Source: Lytechinus pictus (Eukaryota; Echinodermata; Echinoidea; Temnopleuroida; Toxopneustidae). Taken from it: a stretch of DNA of 64,000 bases. Below, piece by piece: positions 44,240 to 56,959 of the stretch. Below the pieces are notes generated by a model. The model had not been told where the DNA came from and did not search any database. It worked only from the letters and a program-made list of their open reading frames with translations. The stretch covers positions 27,051,501 through 27,115,500 of the forward strand of contig NC_087256.1 in the NCBI RefSeq assembly GCF_037042905.1, in the 5' to 3' direction. Every line of letters starts with the position of its first letter. Position 1 is the stretch's first letter. A program made the position numbers and the translations under genes.

Positions 44240-44710
44240 AAATTAATATGCGAGCGCGAAGCGCGAGCTGAAATTTTTTAGTATACTGACTGGAAACGGG
44301 AAAAAGGTACCTGTTTAGGACTTTTTGTAGTAACTCATGAGGACGACATGTATCTCACTAACAGATAATGAGAGTGCCGAGAGCGAGCTGAAATTTATTT
44401 ATATTCTGACCTGAAAGCTTGATATTCTAAGCGTTTTGAGTACCAATAATTAAGATGGGTATTTAAATGAACAATAGATGCGAAGCGCGAGCTGAAAATT
44501 TTGACATTTCTAACTGAAAAAATGACAGTTTAATGGACGTTTTTAATAAAGAACAAGATATTTATCCAACAAAAGATTGTTGCAAATCGAAGCAGGAGTT
44601 CTTTTGAGGTTAAGAACTGAAAAGGGGACAATTTAACCTATCTAATAACGAAAAGTATGGGTTTTTGCTACAAAAATTATGCGAGCGCGAAGCGCGAGCT
44701 GAAAATTTTT
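44240..44710 (+). repeat. Hairpin-core satellite, four units
   Basis: Cores TGCGAGCGCGAAGCGCGAGC near 44249 and 44681 are intact, those near 44366 and 44478 decayed. Each is followed by TGAAA and a T run. Linkers carry TATCTCACTAACA-like words as in the 5.7-7.7 kb array. Confidence 0.85.
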
Positions 44711-44714
44711 ATAT

Positions 44715-46020
44715 AAACATAACAACATCGACACAAATTACCACACACACACTCATTTGGATATCTGGAGGGTAATATTTTCGGATAGGCTGCTAATCTC
44801 GGAAGAAGAAAAAAGAACGATTTCACATGCTATCCGATTTATGGTGTATTTTGTTTTTGTCACTCCATTGAAGTTAATGGTAGGCATTGGGTTTGTCTTT
44901 AATTAACAGGAATTACAGATGGGTGATAAGCATGGGAAATCGACATGGAAAAAGATCTGAAATATTTATGTCATTCTTAAACCGAAACAGGCCTTCAAAG
45001 TTGATTTAAAATGTCATTTGAATTTCCCATAGTCATGGAATACAATGTCAACTTAATATTTGACATGTTTGAAACAAAATTGCCCGCTGATGAAATGGCT
45101 TGAAAAAAAAGTTACCAAAGAAAGGAAACAAACTGAATATCAAATCTAAGATTCTTAGGTTCGATAATGATTTTTCGGATGTGCTGCACAGATTCGAGGA
45201 ATACACGATAGATTGGGATGAATAAAAAAATCATACCTTAAAAAAGATTTCATTATCAATGTCTTATCAAAATCTCAAAAGCATAGCACTTTTTCCGTAT
45301 TATCCATACGGCCAATAATGCCTAAAATGTGCATTGTGTGCGTCTATCGCAGGCCTATATTAACCATCACTGTACTTCTTTTAAGAGCCAAAAAGATTTT
45401 GTGTAATTTCACCTCCCAATATGACTTTAATTTGAATAAATCCAAAAGTCAATTCTATCACCATTGACCTAATTGACAAACTTAAACTACAAAAAAAAAT
45501 AATTCATAAACATGTAAGTTTATGGTAAGATAATACACTAATACTACAAATGAACAATACGAATGAACGTATAACGGGACAATCAGATAATGGCGCCTTA
45601 TTAGGATACATCTTTCTAATCAATATTTGACAGCAAGATCATCACCCCCCCCCCCCCCTTCTCTAGGCTCTCCCCTTTTTCCCCCATCTCTTTCTCTCTC
45701 TCTTCCCCTCTCCTTTTCTCTCTCTGAAAAGAGAAGGACTTGGGTTCACCGAACTCTCTATTCACCGTGTTCAGTGATTGGATATTACCATCTAATTTAT
45801 AATTTTGCTTTGAACGAAACTGACTAAAACTAACCGGTCGCTTTGTAGAGAGGGCGGTGTTCAAGAGAGGAACACACGGACGTATATCAGGAAGTATTTT
45901 CTCCGCTTTATTGTTTGCTCCAGGAAGCTGCTAGATTATAAGGCCAAGCCAGGATATAAACGAAAACAAAGATAATAGATAGCACAAGACTTGATATGCA
46001 AAGCGTAATACCCCGGCGTA
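44715..46020. other. gene-free AT-rich spacer
   Basis: Contains a C run and CT-rich tract at 45643-45725. Frames around it are low complexity. No gene recognised. Confidence 0.35.
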
Positions 46021-46024
46021 GCAC

Positions 46025-46190
46025 ACTTTAAAAACGCTGTTTAAAATTTTATACAACGGCCGCTGTAGAGTAGAGTAACAGTATAAACAACCATGCTTAT
46101 CTATTGAAGATTAAAAAATAAGAATTAAACTGTTATAACTGTTATAACTTCTGTAAAGGGTCATATATCAAACAGCCTTGTTTAAACAAA
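46025..46190. mobile_element. MITE-like copy 1 (AAACAACCATGCTTA family)
   Basis: Shares TATAAACAACCATGCTTA, ATTGA-GATTAA and GAATTAAACTGT with 51530-51730 in the same order, with CTGTTTAAA-type words at the edges. Termini not resolved. Confidence 0.5.
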
Positions 46191-46199
46191 AAAAAAACA

Positions 46200-49100
46200 A
46201 TAGCGTCTAGCTTCTTCACTGTGCAAATGGGCGAGTTGAAGTTATTCCACGCACTATTTCTCTTTTATTATACCAGGGCCTGTATGTCTAATGAAATAAT
46301 TATATTTGAATTGACGAATCAATATAGGCTCAAGTCTAAATAGTGGCGATTTCACATTGCAGTCCATCGATTTTTTTTTTTCATTGTAAAGGGGGATATT
46401 AAATATTTCATACTAATAGGGCTATATAAGAAATAACAGTAAAAGAAATAGTGAGTGTGTGAGAGACATTAGAACAATCTCATTAGAATAATATTACCCA
46501 TGATGTGGATTTAGGCCTATATCATTCAAAAAATTGAAATGCAACGACTTCCTTATTTTTCATCAAAATTTGTTTGTTTGTATCTATTTCCATATAAAAA
46601 GAATAAAATATATAAATGATAAAATTTAACCAATCGTATAGATCATTCAAAATTATGGAGGATGGCCCATTTCAGCGGTATTAACAAAATACTATTGTTC
46701 TTCCATGGGCTCCTTTAACTTTAATCTACTTTGATCTAATATTGTTTTTTCTTTTATCCAAATCATATTGTTGTTGGGTAGGATTTGACTTTTTTATGTA
46801 AGCTTAACTGAAGACACTACAATACAATTACACTTTTATTAGATACATTAAGCCGCAAAGGAATTATGATTTAACTGAGTAAAATATACGTTACAAAACA
46901 ACTTTTCATGAAACATTTTCATAAATCTTTTCATAAAACAACAAGGTAGCCTACACACAACACGGACTCAGTGTTAATTCTAAAGCACGTCATTGCTGCA
47001 TGACATTGTCCCTTGGGTGGGAGTAGCTCTTATCAAATAATAGTTCTGAAAACCATCCTTTGCATAACAATGATAAACATGTTTAGAATTGTAATAAAAA
47101 CATATTTAAAGGTATAGAGTCTAATGAAGACATAAGTGGCGCCATGAGCCAAAATAAATTGAGGAGCCAGAAAAAACAAGAGCAAACGAGCAAAACAATT
47201 ACCTTTTAATACTGTAACAAAAATCGATCATTTTAAGGTTTTTATTTTTTAAACATATGAAGAGAATAGTGTGATAATTTTTTTTATCGCTTTCCATTTT
47301 CTTTCTTTTCTCTTTTTTTTTCTTGGTCGTAAAACTTTAAGGGGCCATGGCCTAAAATGCCCCACCCATCCCATCTGTACGCCAGTGACTTCAGATATTT
47401 TCTTTTTCTTAAGAATATTAATGAAAGTCATGTTTTTGTTTTTCTGTATATTGATAAACATTTGATTGGACATTGCGTTCATAACGACTAAGCTCTCTTT
47501 CCTTTTTTGACCAAAATTTTACTTCGTTTAAAAAACTCGAAGCATTTTATCAGTAGCCTTGAATCATTAACATAAAAAGAAAATACAACAACATAAGAAA
47601 AATTGAATTACATATAACGAAATAAAACTTAACGAAATGCAAATAATAATAGTAATAGCATATTCCTCAATTGCCAGGAATGTTCTTCAGTTCTACACAA
47701 TTTTCCACTTAACATTTTAAGCACTGAGGAATGTCCCCCACCTAGAATCCAGCGCTATAGTGCGCCTAAAGGAAGAAAAAAAAGGACAACGCTCATTTAT
47801 AAAACACATTAGACGTTTGTTTAGGCAGGTCATTTATAGAGATGATTTTAATTGACCTATCACAAATAAAATGAAATAGATGGAAACTCTCTTTCTTGAT
47901 TCATTTTTTCCCCTTTTCAATGAAATATTTCCTTTTAGATACTAACTTATTCTCGTGTGTATTTCGCATATTTTGTTATATCATCATTGCAAATGCCGAT
48001 ACTTTGTATATATAAGTTCGAAATTACTCTCATTATTTTACATAGAATCACCATAGCGTGTATTCCATAGAAATTGGGATTTCATTGCAAGTTTAGTCTA
48101 AATTTAGACTGTATAATTCGAGAAAAGTTTTACGAGAGTAAAGTTTTTGCTTTCTTATTAGCTATTTTAGATATTGGTTTATAATTATGCATGACCGCTA
48201 AACTAGATTTTGAATGAACAAATACCGTTCACATTTATGTATTTGGATATAAATATGTACAATGACAATGACGTGAACTTGTTTTTAATTTATGATGAAA
48301 GTTATTATAACTCGATGAGTTTCAAAGGAGGAAAATGCTGTAGGCCAAATGAGATTTTCCACAAAACAGAATATTCCTGGAATACAGGTACTACAATTGG
48401 AAAATGAAAAGATATTATTCTTTTTTTTCGAGAGGATCTGAAGAGCTTTATTATTCTAAACATGTTTTAATTTATACGACATAAACTGAAAATAAACATT
48501 TTTTCATATCGTAATAAAATCGATAACTTCCTGCTATCAAGATTTATCATGTATCGAATATTACTAGTTTCCTTTTCAATACATTCCGGAAGTTTTTCTT
48601 TTTGAATAGCTTAAATATTGATTTTCAGTGTTGAACATCAGCTTATTTTTGACAAGTAAATAAACATGAAGATAATTGTCTAGCAGAGTATTTTATTTTC
48701 TTTTAAAAAACTTTTCGAAAAACTAAATCCAGAATAATATCATAATTGTTATTATCATTTGTCATTCTAACATGTATGAAACAATTCACTAACATGAGCG
48801 TAAAAAAGAAAACCACTCTTCTTTCTTTTTTAATGTTTGAGCATCAGTATTTATGGTGATTCATCTAAAAAAAAAATGGTACACATAAGAAGACTTTCGA
48901 ATGAGTACATACAGTCTAATTTTGGCCGATAGAGTGATGACGTCATATAAGGTTGAACGACATCATTAGAGATAGCAAAATATTGATGCATGTAGATTGT
49001 GGATAAAAAGAGAGCCGGAAATGGAGAAGGGGGGAGAAGGAAAAAAATAGAGGAGTTCGGTTCAAACTCAAACTTTAAGCTTTATCATAATCTTACGTTA

Positions 49101-49790
49101 AAATTGAATTGCATTTCATTTCGAGCATGCGTTGTCTAATGTACTGTATGTTCTGTTGCGTGTAAACCAGCAAGGTAGCTGAGTTTACCGCCAATAAATG
49201 AAACCTCAAATCTAACGTATGATTTGGAGAAATGCACTCCCCGTGTATTGGAGTTCTATCCTTACCATCGTAAAAATTACCCCTCAAAGTAATATGAATG
49301 ACTGCATGTCGCCGTATGTTCAAAACCCTTGATAATAATTGAACGAGGCAATAATACATATGACTTTTGATATCATTTCGAACAAGAACGTCGCCAGAAT
49401 TAATATTTGGCGGGAGATGATATATTATGTTGGTTTCACTTCCGCCATCCAGTCACTTCACGTGTTGGTTATGTATTTGACATATAGGTCTTACATACAT
49501 CTGAAAAGTGTATGGTCGTGTATAGATATTGCGTGTGTGTGTATGTGGGGGTACTTTGAAGACACATCAAGAATAACATTTTTTATTCTATTGACGTACG
49601 AGAGAAGGCAATTGCACAACTTTCCACCGAAACGTGTTTTTTTTTTTTTTTTTTTTTTTTTGGTTTACCGAAAAATGCTTTATTAGTTTGGGGGTTTTGC
49701 TATATTTTCACCGTTAATTTTTTTTACAGTTTTCCCATGAAAATGAAGTAATTTCTTACAGAATACATTTTTTACAATCATTGATTCACT
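46200..49790. other. long gene-free AT-rich region
   Basis: No gene, RNA gene or clear element recognised over 3.6 kb. Near 47225-47390 there is a fragment (CTTTTCTCTTT..GGGGCCATGG..GTACGCCAGTGACTT) that ends like the hAT-like family, without a partner. A 31-base T run lies at 49639-49662 and beyond. Frames at 48210 and 49339 show no family motif. Confidence 0.4.
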
Positions 49791-49804
49791 ATGATTATAT
49801 TAGT

Positions 49805-49880
49805 ATCAAATCTTATCTTGTTTTGTCCTCTTATCTTATCATCTTATCTATTGCTATCTATTATCTTAAGCTAACACATA
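49805..49880 (+). repeat. TTATC-type microsatellite
   Basis: Irregular CTTATC/TCTATC repeats; a similar stretch (TCTTATCTTATATTTTC) lies at 50778-50840 on the other side of the SINE and LINE tail. Confidence 0.7.
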
Positions 49881-49954
49881 ACCTAAAACTATAAAATAAC
49901 TTAACCTTAAACTATACAAATATATTTGTCAAACATTACTTATTCTAAAAAATG

Positions 49955-50282
49955 GCACTACAACATGCTACAATGCATTACGACCTGCGCACCTGCCATG
50001 TTCCTCTTTTCATTTTCAGTTTTTATTTGCACCTCCCTTATCTCCCTCTTTCTTTCCTTTGCCCACTTTTCCCTCCCTATTCTAATTTTGTAAGTATTAT
50101 TATTATTTTTTTTTTATTTATCATTATTATTTTTGTTACCACTGTAATCATTATTATTTGAACTACTTTCTCTTATTTTTTTTGTCGCTTATTCGCTTTA
50201 TTTTGATATTTGTGGATTACTTGTTTTAAGCTCGTCTTCTGTGTCCGTCTCCATTTTTGTATTTAGTTGTATATATAGTTTG
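49955..50282 (+). other. possible LINE 3' untranslated sequence
   Basis: C/T-rich then T/A-rich sequence ending TTTGTTTATAATAATAATAA. It looks like a degenerate non-coding LINE tail next to a SINE. No protein similarity, so the call is weak. Confidence 0.3.
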
Positions 50283-50520
50283 TTTATAATAATAATAATA
50301 ATATAGGGTATTTATATTGCGCACATATCCACCTTGTTAGGTGCTCAAGGCGCTCCTATATTACCCGGCTAAGCTAGGCGTTCATAGCGCACACAGCTTT
50401 TTAAGGAATTACTTCCTACCGGTACCCATTTACCTCACCTGGGTTGAGTGCAGCACATTGTGGACCAGTTTCTTGCTGAAGGAAATTACGCCATGGCTGG
50501 GATTCGAACCAGTATAACTA
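50283..50520 (-). mobile_element. tRNA-derived SINE, truncated at the B box
   Basis: On the minus strand: GGTTCGAATCCCAGCCATGG (B box), GCGTAATTTCCTTCAGCAAG, GTGCTGCACTCAACCCAGG, TGGGTACCGGTAGGAAGT, AGCTTAGCCGGGTAATATAG and a TTATTATTATTA tail. The A-box half of the head is missing. Confidence 0.85.
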
Positions 50521-50775
50521 GTATTGAAACTAAGTTTAGGGACTTGCCTTCCATACAAGCTTTGCTTTTCTTGGCAAGTCATTTCTTCATTCATTTCTGC
50601 ATTCTTTTCATAGATAAAATAATTGCAACACACTTTAGTTTTGTTTAATTTATCATCAATATTTGTTACGAAATGTAATTGATCTGACTGTATTATATTG
50701 AATATGTATTGTTACTTTGATTATATTTTGAAACTTTTGTTGAACGGAAATAAATAAATCTAAAAATCTAAACAA
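50521..50775 (+). mobile_element. LINE 3' tail
   Basis: AT-rich sequence ends GGAAATAAATAAATCTAAAAA with a repeated ATCTAAA, the pattern of a CR1/Jockey-like 3' end. No coding part left. Confidence 0.5.
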
Positions 50776-51138
50776 AAATCTTATCTTATATTTTCTTGTA
50801 TTGTCTTATCTTCTCTTATTTATCTTATTCTATCTTTTGTCAATATTTTTATTTGGTTTATCTTATGATTTTTTTAAATGTAGATTGTTGGGGGTTTTTT
50901 TATACATTTTTCTGTATTTGTGTTTAGTATTTTTTGCGAAGTGGAGTTTGAACAACACAATATTGCAAAAAAGGAAAATGTTCAACTGTTAAGCAATTGA
51001 GCATCGCTAGATAAATTTTCAACATTTTGTTTGAAATTCAAACAATCCCGGATAAGTTATAGTAAACAAGATGAATGCATAATGCGTTTTTACTGCGTAT
51101 TTCTTACCATGGAGTTATTATGACTGGCTTTGTAATAC

Positions 51139-51431
51139 CATGGGCGGAAATCCAAGGGGGACATGGGGGACGCGTCCCCCTACCCAAAAAAGTAGAGGGG
51201 ACACAATATCAAATGTCCCCCTACACTATTTGCGGTCTTTTATGATGGAAACAAAAACACCATTAAAAATCGAAATAAAGCATATATTTTGAACGAGATG
51301 ACTTTACTTTTGGGGTGATAACCTTTCTTCTTTTTTTCTTGTCAAATGTCTTTTGGTCGAAATGACCTTACATGGGGTGATAACCTTTTTTCTTGTCAAA
51401 TTTTCCCTTTGGGGAAAGATTTCCGCCCTTG
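51139..51431. mobile_element. 293-bp MITE, target duplication TGTAATAC
   Basis: Perfect 8-bp duplication TGTAATAC at 51131-51138 and 51432-51439. Ends CATGGGCGGAAATCC and CAAGGGCGGAAATC (reverse read). It is the complete reference copy for the fragments at 24539 and 36300. Confidence 0.92.
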
Positions 51432-51529
51432 TGTAATACAACACTACAGGAGTTTTTATATCAGTCCGTAGAGGTGGCACATGGAATATAATCTCTTTCT
51501 TACACTGGGTCTCAATTTCATCTCTAGAC

Positions 51530-51732
51530 AGTAAAAACGCGGTTTATTTTTCTTCAAACAACGTAAACACTGTTTACTGTATTAATAGTGCAATAGTTGT
51601 TTAACAGTTTAAACAACCATGCTTAATTTATTGAGAATTAAATATTAGGAATTAAACTTTGTTGTTTAAAACAACTACTGTACGATTCATATAGCAAACA
51701 ACGTTGTTTAAAACAGAAATCTACAGTGTAGC
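51530..51732. mobile_element. MITE-like copy 2 (AAACAACCATGCTTA family)
   Basis: Core AGTTTAAACAACCATGCTTA then TTATTGAGAATTAAA and GGAATTAAACTTTG, with many GTTGTTTAAA/TTTAAACAAC inverted words. It ends at CTACAGTGTAG. Partner of 46025-46190. Confidence 0.55.
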
Positions 51733-51734
51733 AT

Positions 51735-53670
51735 AATTTTGTCTTGTAGCTGTCTAATAATCGATGTTTACCTCGGACATTCCTTCTAAGATTAATTACT
51801 CCGGTTCAAGTGATATCTATTCAGAGAAAATTCGTTAGTTATTACTTATTAATTATTACGTATAGAGCGTATATGTTGGTACTAACCGGACTAGGCTAAT
51901 GAAACTCATTTCTTCGCCATTTTTTCTCTTTTTATTTGAAAATTTAACGTGTATTGAAAGAGATGGGAAATTTATCTATTTCATATTGCATTTTGTCTCT
52001 CTTATAGAAAAGAGTAAAGTATTTAGGCTAAAGGTCCTATGAGGTCGGATTACCTTTGGAATATTAGGCTTAATTCATGCTGAAAGAATTAGTTTAGGCC
52101 CTTTGTTGCATACCCTCCCAGATTTTTTTTAACAATATTGTTCATAAATAGAACAATTTAGTTCTAATAATTATGAACCGACGATTAATTGGTATAATTT
52201 TAACCAACAGTGATCGGTTCATTGGCCTATTTTAACCAATTTGGGGTTAGTTAAAAAGTGTCTAAATATGAGAGTGGATTTCTGCACTCTTTACACATTG
52301 GTCACTGTACTTGCTTAATTAAGATTTTAAACGTAGATGGGTTCACAAAAATGTCGTGGAAACGGAATAAATAAAATATATAAGATCTACAAAATATGTC
52401 TTTATAGAGCTGATAAGCGTCTGCCGTCATTACTTTTACAGCTAACATATATGCTGTAATTCCCTGTCAATCGAGTTCATACAGTTTTGTGATTGGTTTC
52501 TAAATCTTTTGTGATTGAATGTGATAAGTGTATACAACTTTTGATAATACAAGTTGTTCAGCTTTATCCAAGATGGCGGATCGAGTGCACACAGACCAGG
52601 AGGCCTATATTTTTCTATCGGCTATGACTTCACAGCATGGTTTCATGATTGTTAAACAGTATTTTCAAATCCCCTCTAGGTGTCTTCTACAGTGTATGGG
52701 TTAATAATATCCAATCAGGCATTATTAACATTATACTAAAGAACACATTACTGGGCTATCATTTCATCTTTTTTTTTCCAATACATTATAGGCATATAGC
52801 TTTGTACAGTACAGTACAGCATAGCACACGTACGATACTGTACTCCGTATGGCGTCCAAAAGCTATATTTCATTGATATGCATGGTGCGCTTTTAGTGCC
52901 CTCATTTTGTGTACACAATACACATACACCGTAAAAGGTGTACACCGACTTAAAGAAGATAACAATAGTACGAAATGCAAAGAAAGGGTCCCAAAGTCCA
53001 CACAGCACATCGAAACCAATTTCGTAGCTTGCTTCGCGAAGTTCGCGCCAAGCTTGTATTCGCATTTATGACTATTGTATCAATCCGCAGTCACGCACGA
53101 AAAGTTTCGATAGACTTTAAAATTGCATGCAGGCGAGATAGGACACACACTCTATAACGTTTGTTATCTTCGTGATAATATCGGCTTGCTGTTAATTAGC
53201 GTGGCCTTCCAACCAATGTGAATTAGATAAATTACTAAACATCCTACTTGATAAAGTTGAGTATTGTTGATCCTACTTGATGAATTTCAGTTTTTCCTTT
53301 CGTGAAGAAACTAGAATTATAATTTACATTAATGAAAAATACAGCTTTTCACCATGTACAGAGGCTAAAGTACCTTTGATTTTATAAGCAGCATTTTAGA
53401 AAAAGATATACATTTTTAAATGGTTTTCTAAAGACAACAGATTACACGTTTTGTCTTTATATAATCATGATTATCAAATTTTAGGCCTGTAGTGTCTAAA
53501 AAATAAATTGGTAACTTTGAAGCTCCCCAAATGATACATTTTAATAACTGACAAAAAATGTAAAAACAGTATATACATATACTTTTTTTAAGTTTATGGA
53601 CTAAAAGCAGAAACTATTGGAATAAATTTCCAAAAACTAGTAACATTCACTAATCACAGCTCAGCTACAT
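51735..53670. other. gene-free region
   Basis: No gene recognised. Short frames at 52649, 52748 and 52975 lack known motifs. A small TACAGTACAGTACAG run lies near 52805. Confidence 0.35.
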
Positions 53671-53674
53671 CTTT

Positions 53675-53679
53675 ACATG

Positions 53680-53711
<32 letters not shown>

Positions 53712-53860
53712 CACTCACTCACACACACACACACACACATATATATATGTGAGGGTGTGTGTGTGTGTGTGGTGTGTATGTATGTGTGAGGGAGGGTGTG
53801 TGTATGTGAGCGAGGGGGTGTGCATGGGCGTATGTGTGTGTGTGTGTGTGTTTGTGTATG
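53675..53860. repeat. (CA)n / (TG)n inverted microsatellite
   Basis: About 60 bp of CA repeats are followed by TATATATG and about 110 bp of TG repeats, so the strand can fold on itself. Frames in it are not genes. Confidence 0.95.
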
Positions 53861-53869
53861 AAGCAAACT

Positions 53870-54536
53870 TACTTGCTATATAAAAGCTGCTTTGAACACC
53901 CTCAAGTGTTACATCAGTTACTCTGGAATTACAAAAACGATAATTTGAAAATAGATTTAATCATAAATGCAACTGAAATAATTTATTACACTTGCAGAAT
54001 TTGGATGGGGATGAAACCGAGATCGAAACTGCAGGCCTACGCCATAACTCAGCCATCACGAATGCACGTAATCTATTGTGCGTGATGAGACTGCTAATAG
54101 CACGCATCTTGTCGTGAAACAATGGCACCAAATCGGAACCGGGTACAGTTTATTTGTTCAATAATTATTAACCCCAAACCAGACATAAAGCAGAGAGGAA
54201 GGGAGTAACCAGCCAGGCATATAATCTTGATAGAAGGAAGTGCAGTCCAAAGATTATGATATGGTTCTCGAGTTTGTAATGTCAACACGAGTTTTGATCG
54301 GAGCTAGCTCGGCGTGCAGAGGAAGCTGGAAATAACGTGTGGAGGAAGTGCGTCAGGCGCGTCAACTGATATAACTTTGACTCTGGTTATCACGTCCCGA
54401 TAAATCATTAACCCTTCTCATTTCACAAGCCAAGAAAATGTGATCAATCCTTGCAAGGAAGCTTGTATATCCCCATGGAACAATTGAGTGAGAATGTTCC
54501 CCTTCTCTAAATTCACTTCCACTCCTTTTACTGTCC
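53870..54536. other. gene-free spacer
   Basis: No gene or repeat recognised; the sequence is less AT-rich near 54100-54400. Confidence 0.35.
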
Positions 54537-54544
54537 CATGTACA

Positions 54545-56120
54545 CAGCGGCGTAACAGGGGTCGGTGGCCAGGGGGGGCAAGAGCCAAAAATTTCCCGGT
54601 CATATCATGGAACAGGCAATGGCGTCATAAGGCAAAAATTTTGAGGGGGCGATATGGCGTATCGGGCAAATATATATATATATATATAAGCGAGCGAGCG
54701 AGCAAATTTTTTTGACATTTTTATTGCAAAAATCCAATTTTGTGATAGATTTTGACATAATGTTAAAAAGATGATATCATATTTCACCCTCCTCTCTTTC
54801 CTTTTTTCTCTCTTTTTTTGTACGCCAAGGTGAACAGGATTTTTGTTTTGATTGTCAGCATCAGGGCGAAGCTCTATATGCTCGAGGGGGCCGAGTATGG
54901 CGCTTCTGGCAAGAAGTAGCTTAATATAGGTCCCGAGCGAGCGAAGCGAGCGAGATAAAAAAAAAAAACCTTTTCATGAGAATCTAACATGAAGATAGAT
55001 TTTAACGTGATATTCAGAAAAATATAATACACTTTCCTTTCTTTCCTCTTTTTTTTTTTTTGGTTGTAGAACTTTTGGGGGCCATGGTCCAACTCATCCA
55101 TATAACAGTGTTTTATGGGTCGGGTCCAGGGCAGAGCCCCGGAACCTCTTGATATCAAAGCCATTTTAAACCTTACAGATGGCCACTTGTTTTAATCAAA
55201 TTGCGTGTTTATTTATATAGCTTTAACACAACACATAAATTCAATGCAGTTGTGTATCGTAATCATCCAAATATTGTGAGGGGCACACCATAGCAAATGT
55301 GGGAAAATTTGTAAAAAGTCGCCAGCGAGCGAAGCGAGCCAGAAAAAAAAAGGCCTGTTAAAATGAAATTCTAATTATGTGATAGATTTTTACATCATTA
55401 TAGCAAATATCATGTCATATATTTTTTTTCATTCATCTCATTTCGCTGCCTCCTTTATTTTCTTTTATTTCCCCTTGGCTGTGGAACCACCCCCCGGTAC
55501 GCCAGTGCTTCAACTTAAAGCTTAATGCAGGAAGGGTCCATATAGGGGCCCGTTATAGAACCCATAAACGGTTACAGATGAAGAGCCCCCACTGCACGGG
55601 GTCTTGACTCTAGGACAGAGCCTTTGGAGATTTAGCAAGTTTATGATAGACTTTCATACGACATTATGCTATATACCATCCATTTTTCTTCCCACTCGTT
55701 ATCTCAATCCTCGGCAGCCCGGTATAGTGTACGTTATCTTGTCCCTATTCTTTATTTTCCAATTTAGATTTTGGCTAATTCCATTCTGCCTTTTTTTCCC
55801 GCTTTTGTTTGCCTTTTTGTCATCTTTAATTTATTTCCCTGTCTTACTAATCATGCTAATGTATTATATCGGGGCGAATTGTTCTTTTTCCTTCCTTTTC
55901 CCGTTATCTTTCCGTTTTCCCTTTTTTATGTTTTGTCTTAGTTTTCTTTTCCCTTTTCCTTTCCCCTTCCCTTTCCCCTTTCCCTTTTTTCTTTTCTTTT
56001 CTTTCCCTTTCCCTTTCTTCCTCCTTTTTTTTTCTTTTTCCCGTTTTTTTTTTATTTTCCCGGTGAGCTCCGCCAGGGGGGCAGCTTGCCCCCCCTGCCC
56101 CCCCGCCTGTTACGCCACTG
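54545..56120. mobile_element. 1.58-kb hAT-like compound element, target duplication CATGTACA
   Basis: Perfect 8-bp duplication CATGTACA at 54537-54544 and 56121-56128. Ends CAGCGGCGTAACAGGGG and CAGTGGCGTAACAGGCGG (reverse read). The interior holds three diverged modules, each with a GGGG-CGATATGGCG-like lead, a GAGCGAGCGAAGCGAGCGAG block (near 54688, 54937, 55324), GTGATAGATTTTGACATAAT-like words and a CT-rich end (TTTCCTTTTTT). The same module occurs at 5270-5510 in the 4.45-kb element. A long CT tract precedes the right end. The 175-codon frame at 55604 is a read-through of CT-rich DNA. Confidence 0.88.
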
Positions 56121-56172
56121 CATGTACATGATGTTTGCCCAAGGCCATGAGTATGTCAGAGTACGATATTAA

Positions 56173-56767
56173 AGGGGAATCCAGCCTTGGCCATTAAATT
56201 TTGTGTTAGGAAGGAGAAAAATAAATTAAACGGAATGGTGAAAGTTTGAAAGAAATCGGACAAGCAATAAAAAAGTTATAGCTGCTTTGATATTGAGATC
56301 ACTAATACTATGTAGATTTCAAATTGGCAACTGGGTAAGTAAATTATGACAAGGGGCAAGGACAACTTTCTCATAGGCCATGTACTTTATTATCAGGGAT
56401 TTGTGGTTTTCTCCTAAATACCCATTCCCCTGGGGCAGTAATCTAAATATAACCCTGGTAGTATATTGTTTTATGTCCTCATGAAAGAAAAATATGATTT
56501 GAAATAAAACTTTTGGGAAAAATGACATTTTAGCCATAATATGTATTGGAGTACATGGAAGGGTAGTCCTTGCCTTACATCACTATGACATCCCATATGC
56601 GGCCAATTTGAAGTCTCCATGGGTATAGTGATTACCAATATTTACAACTTTTAAAAATTCATAACTTTCTTGTTGTTTGTCCAATATTGTTCAAACTTTC
56701 ACCTATCAACTTGTCTGATTTTTCTTTTCCTTATAAAAACAAGTTTTTATTTGGGTTGGATTCCCCT
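56173..56767. mobile_element. TTAA-flanked palindromic MITE (AGGGGAATCC ends)
   Basis: TTAA at 56169-56172 and 56768-56771. Ends AGGGGAATCCAGCC and AGGGGAATCCAACCCAAAT (reverse read). The inner arms pair: GTGAAAGTTTGAA, CGGACAAGCAA and AAAGTTAT match the reverse of 56640-56700. piggyBac-type target site. Confidence 0.88.
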
Positions 56768-56883
56768 TTAAAGGGTAACAACATACCCATCTGACATTTT
56801 GGGTAGTGGTACCCAAAGTGGCAATAAAAATCTTACTATGGAAACTGAGTAGGTGCTTATTGAACCTGAATACAATATTGAAT

Positions 56884-56952
56884 ACTTTCAAAGTATGAAT
56901 TGTTACTATATACCATCGAATGGTATATAGTAACAATTCATACTCTGAAAGT
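56884..56952. repeat. Near-perfect 33-bp hairpin with 3-nt loop
   Basis: ACTTTCAAAGTATGAATTG continuing to TATATACCAT at 56916, loop CGA, then the reverse complement to 56952 with a single mismatch (A/G). It lies in otherwise ordinary DNA after the TTAA MITE. Confidence 0.95.
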
Positions 56953-56959
56953 CATTTTG

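Noticed and set aside
55604-56131. 175-codon frame with hydrophobic Phe-rich sequence
   Set aside because: Lies within the compound hAT-like element and mostly translates a CT-rich tract.
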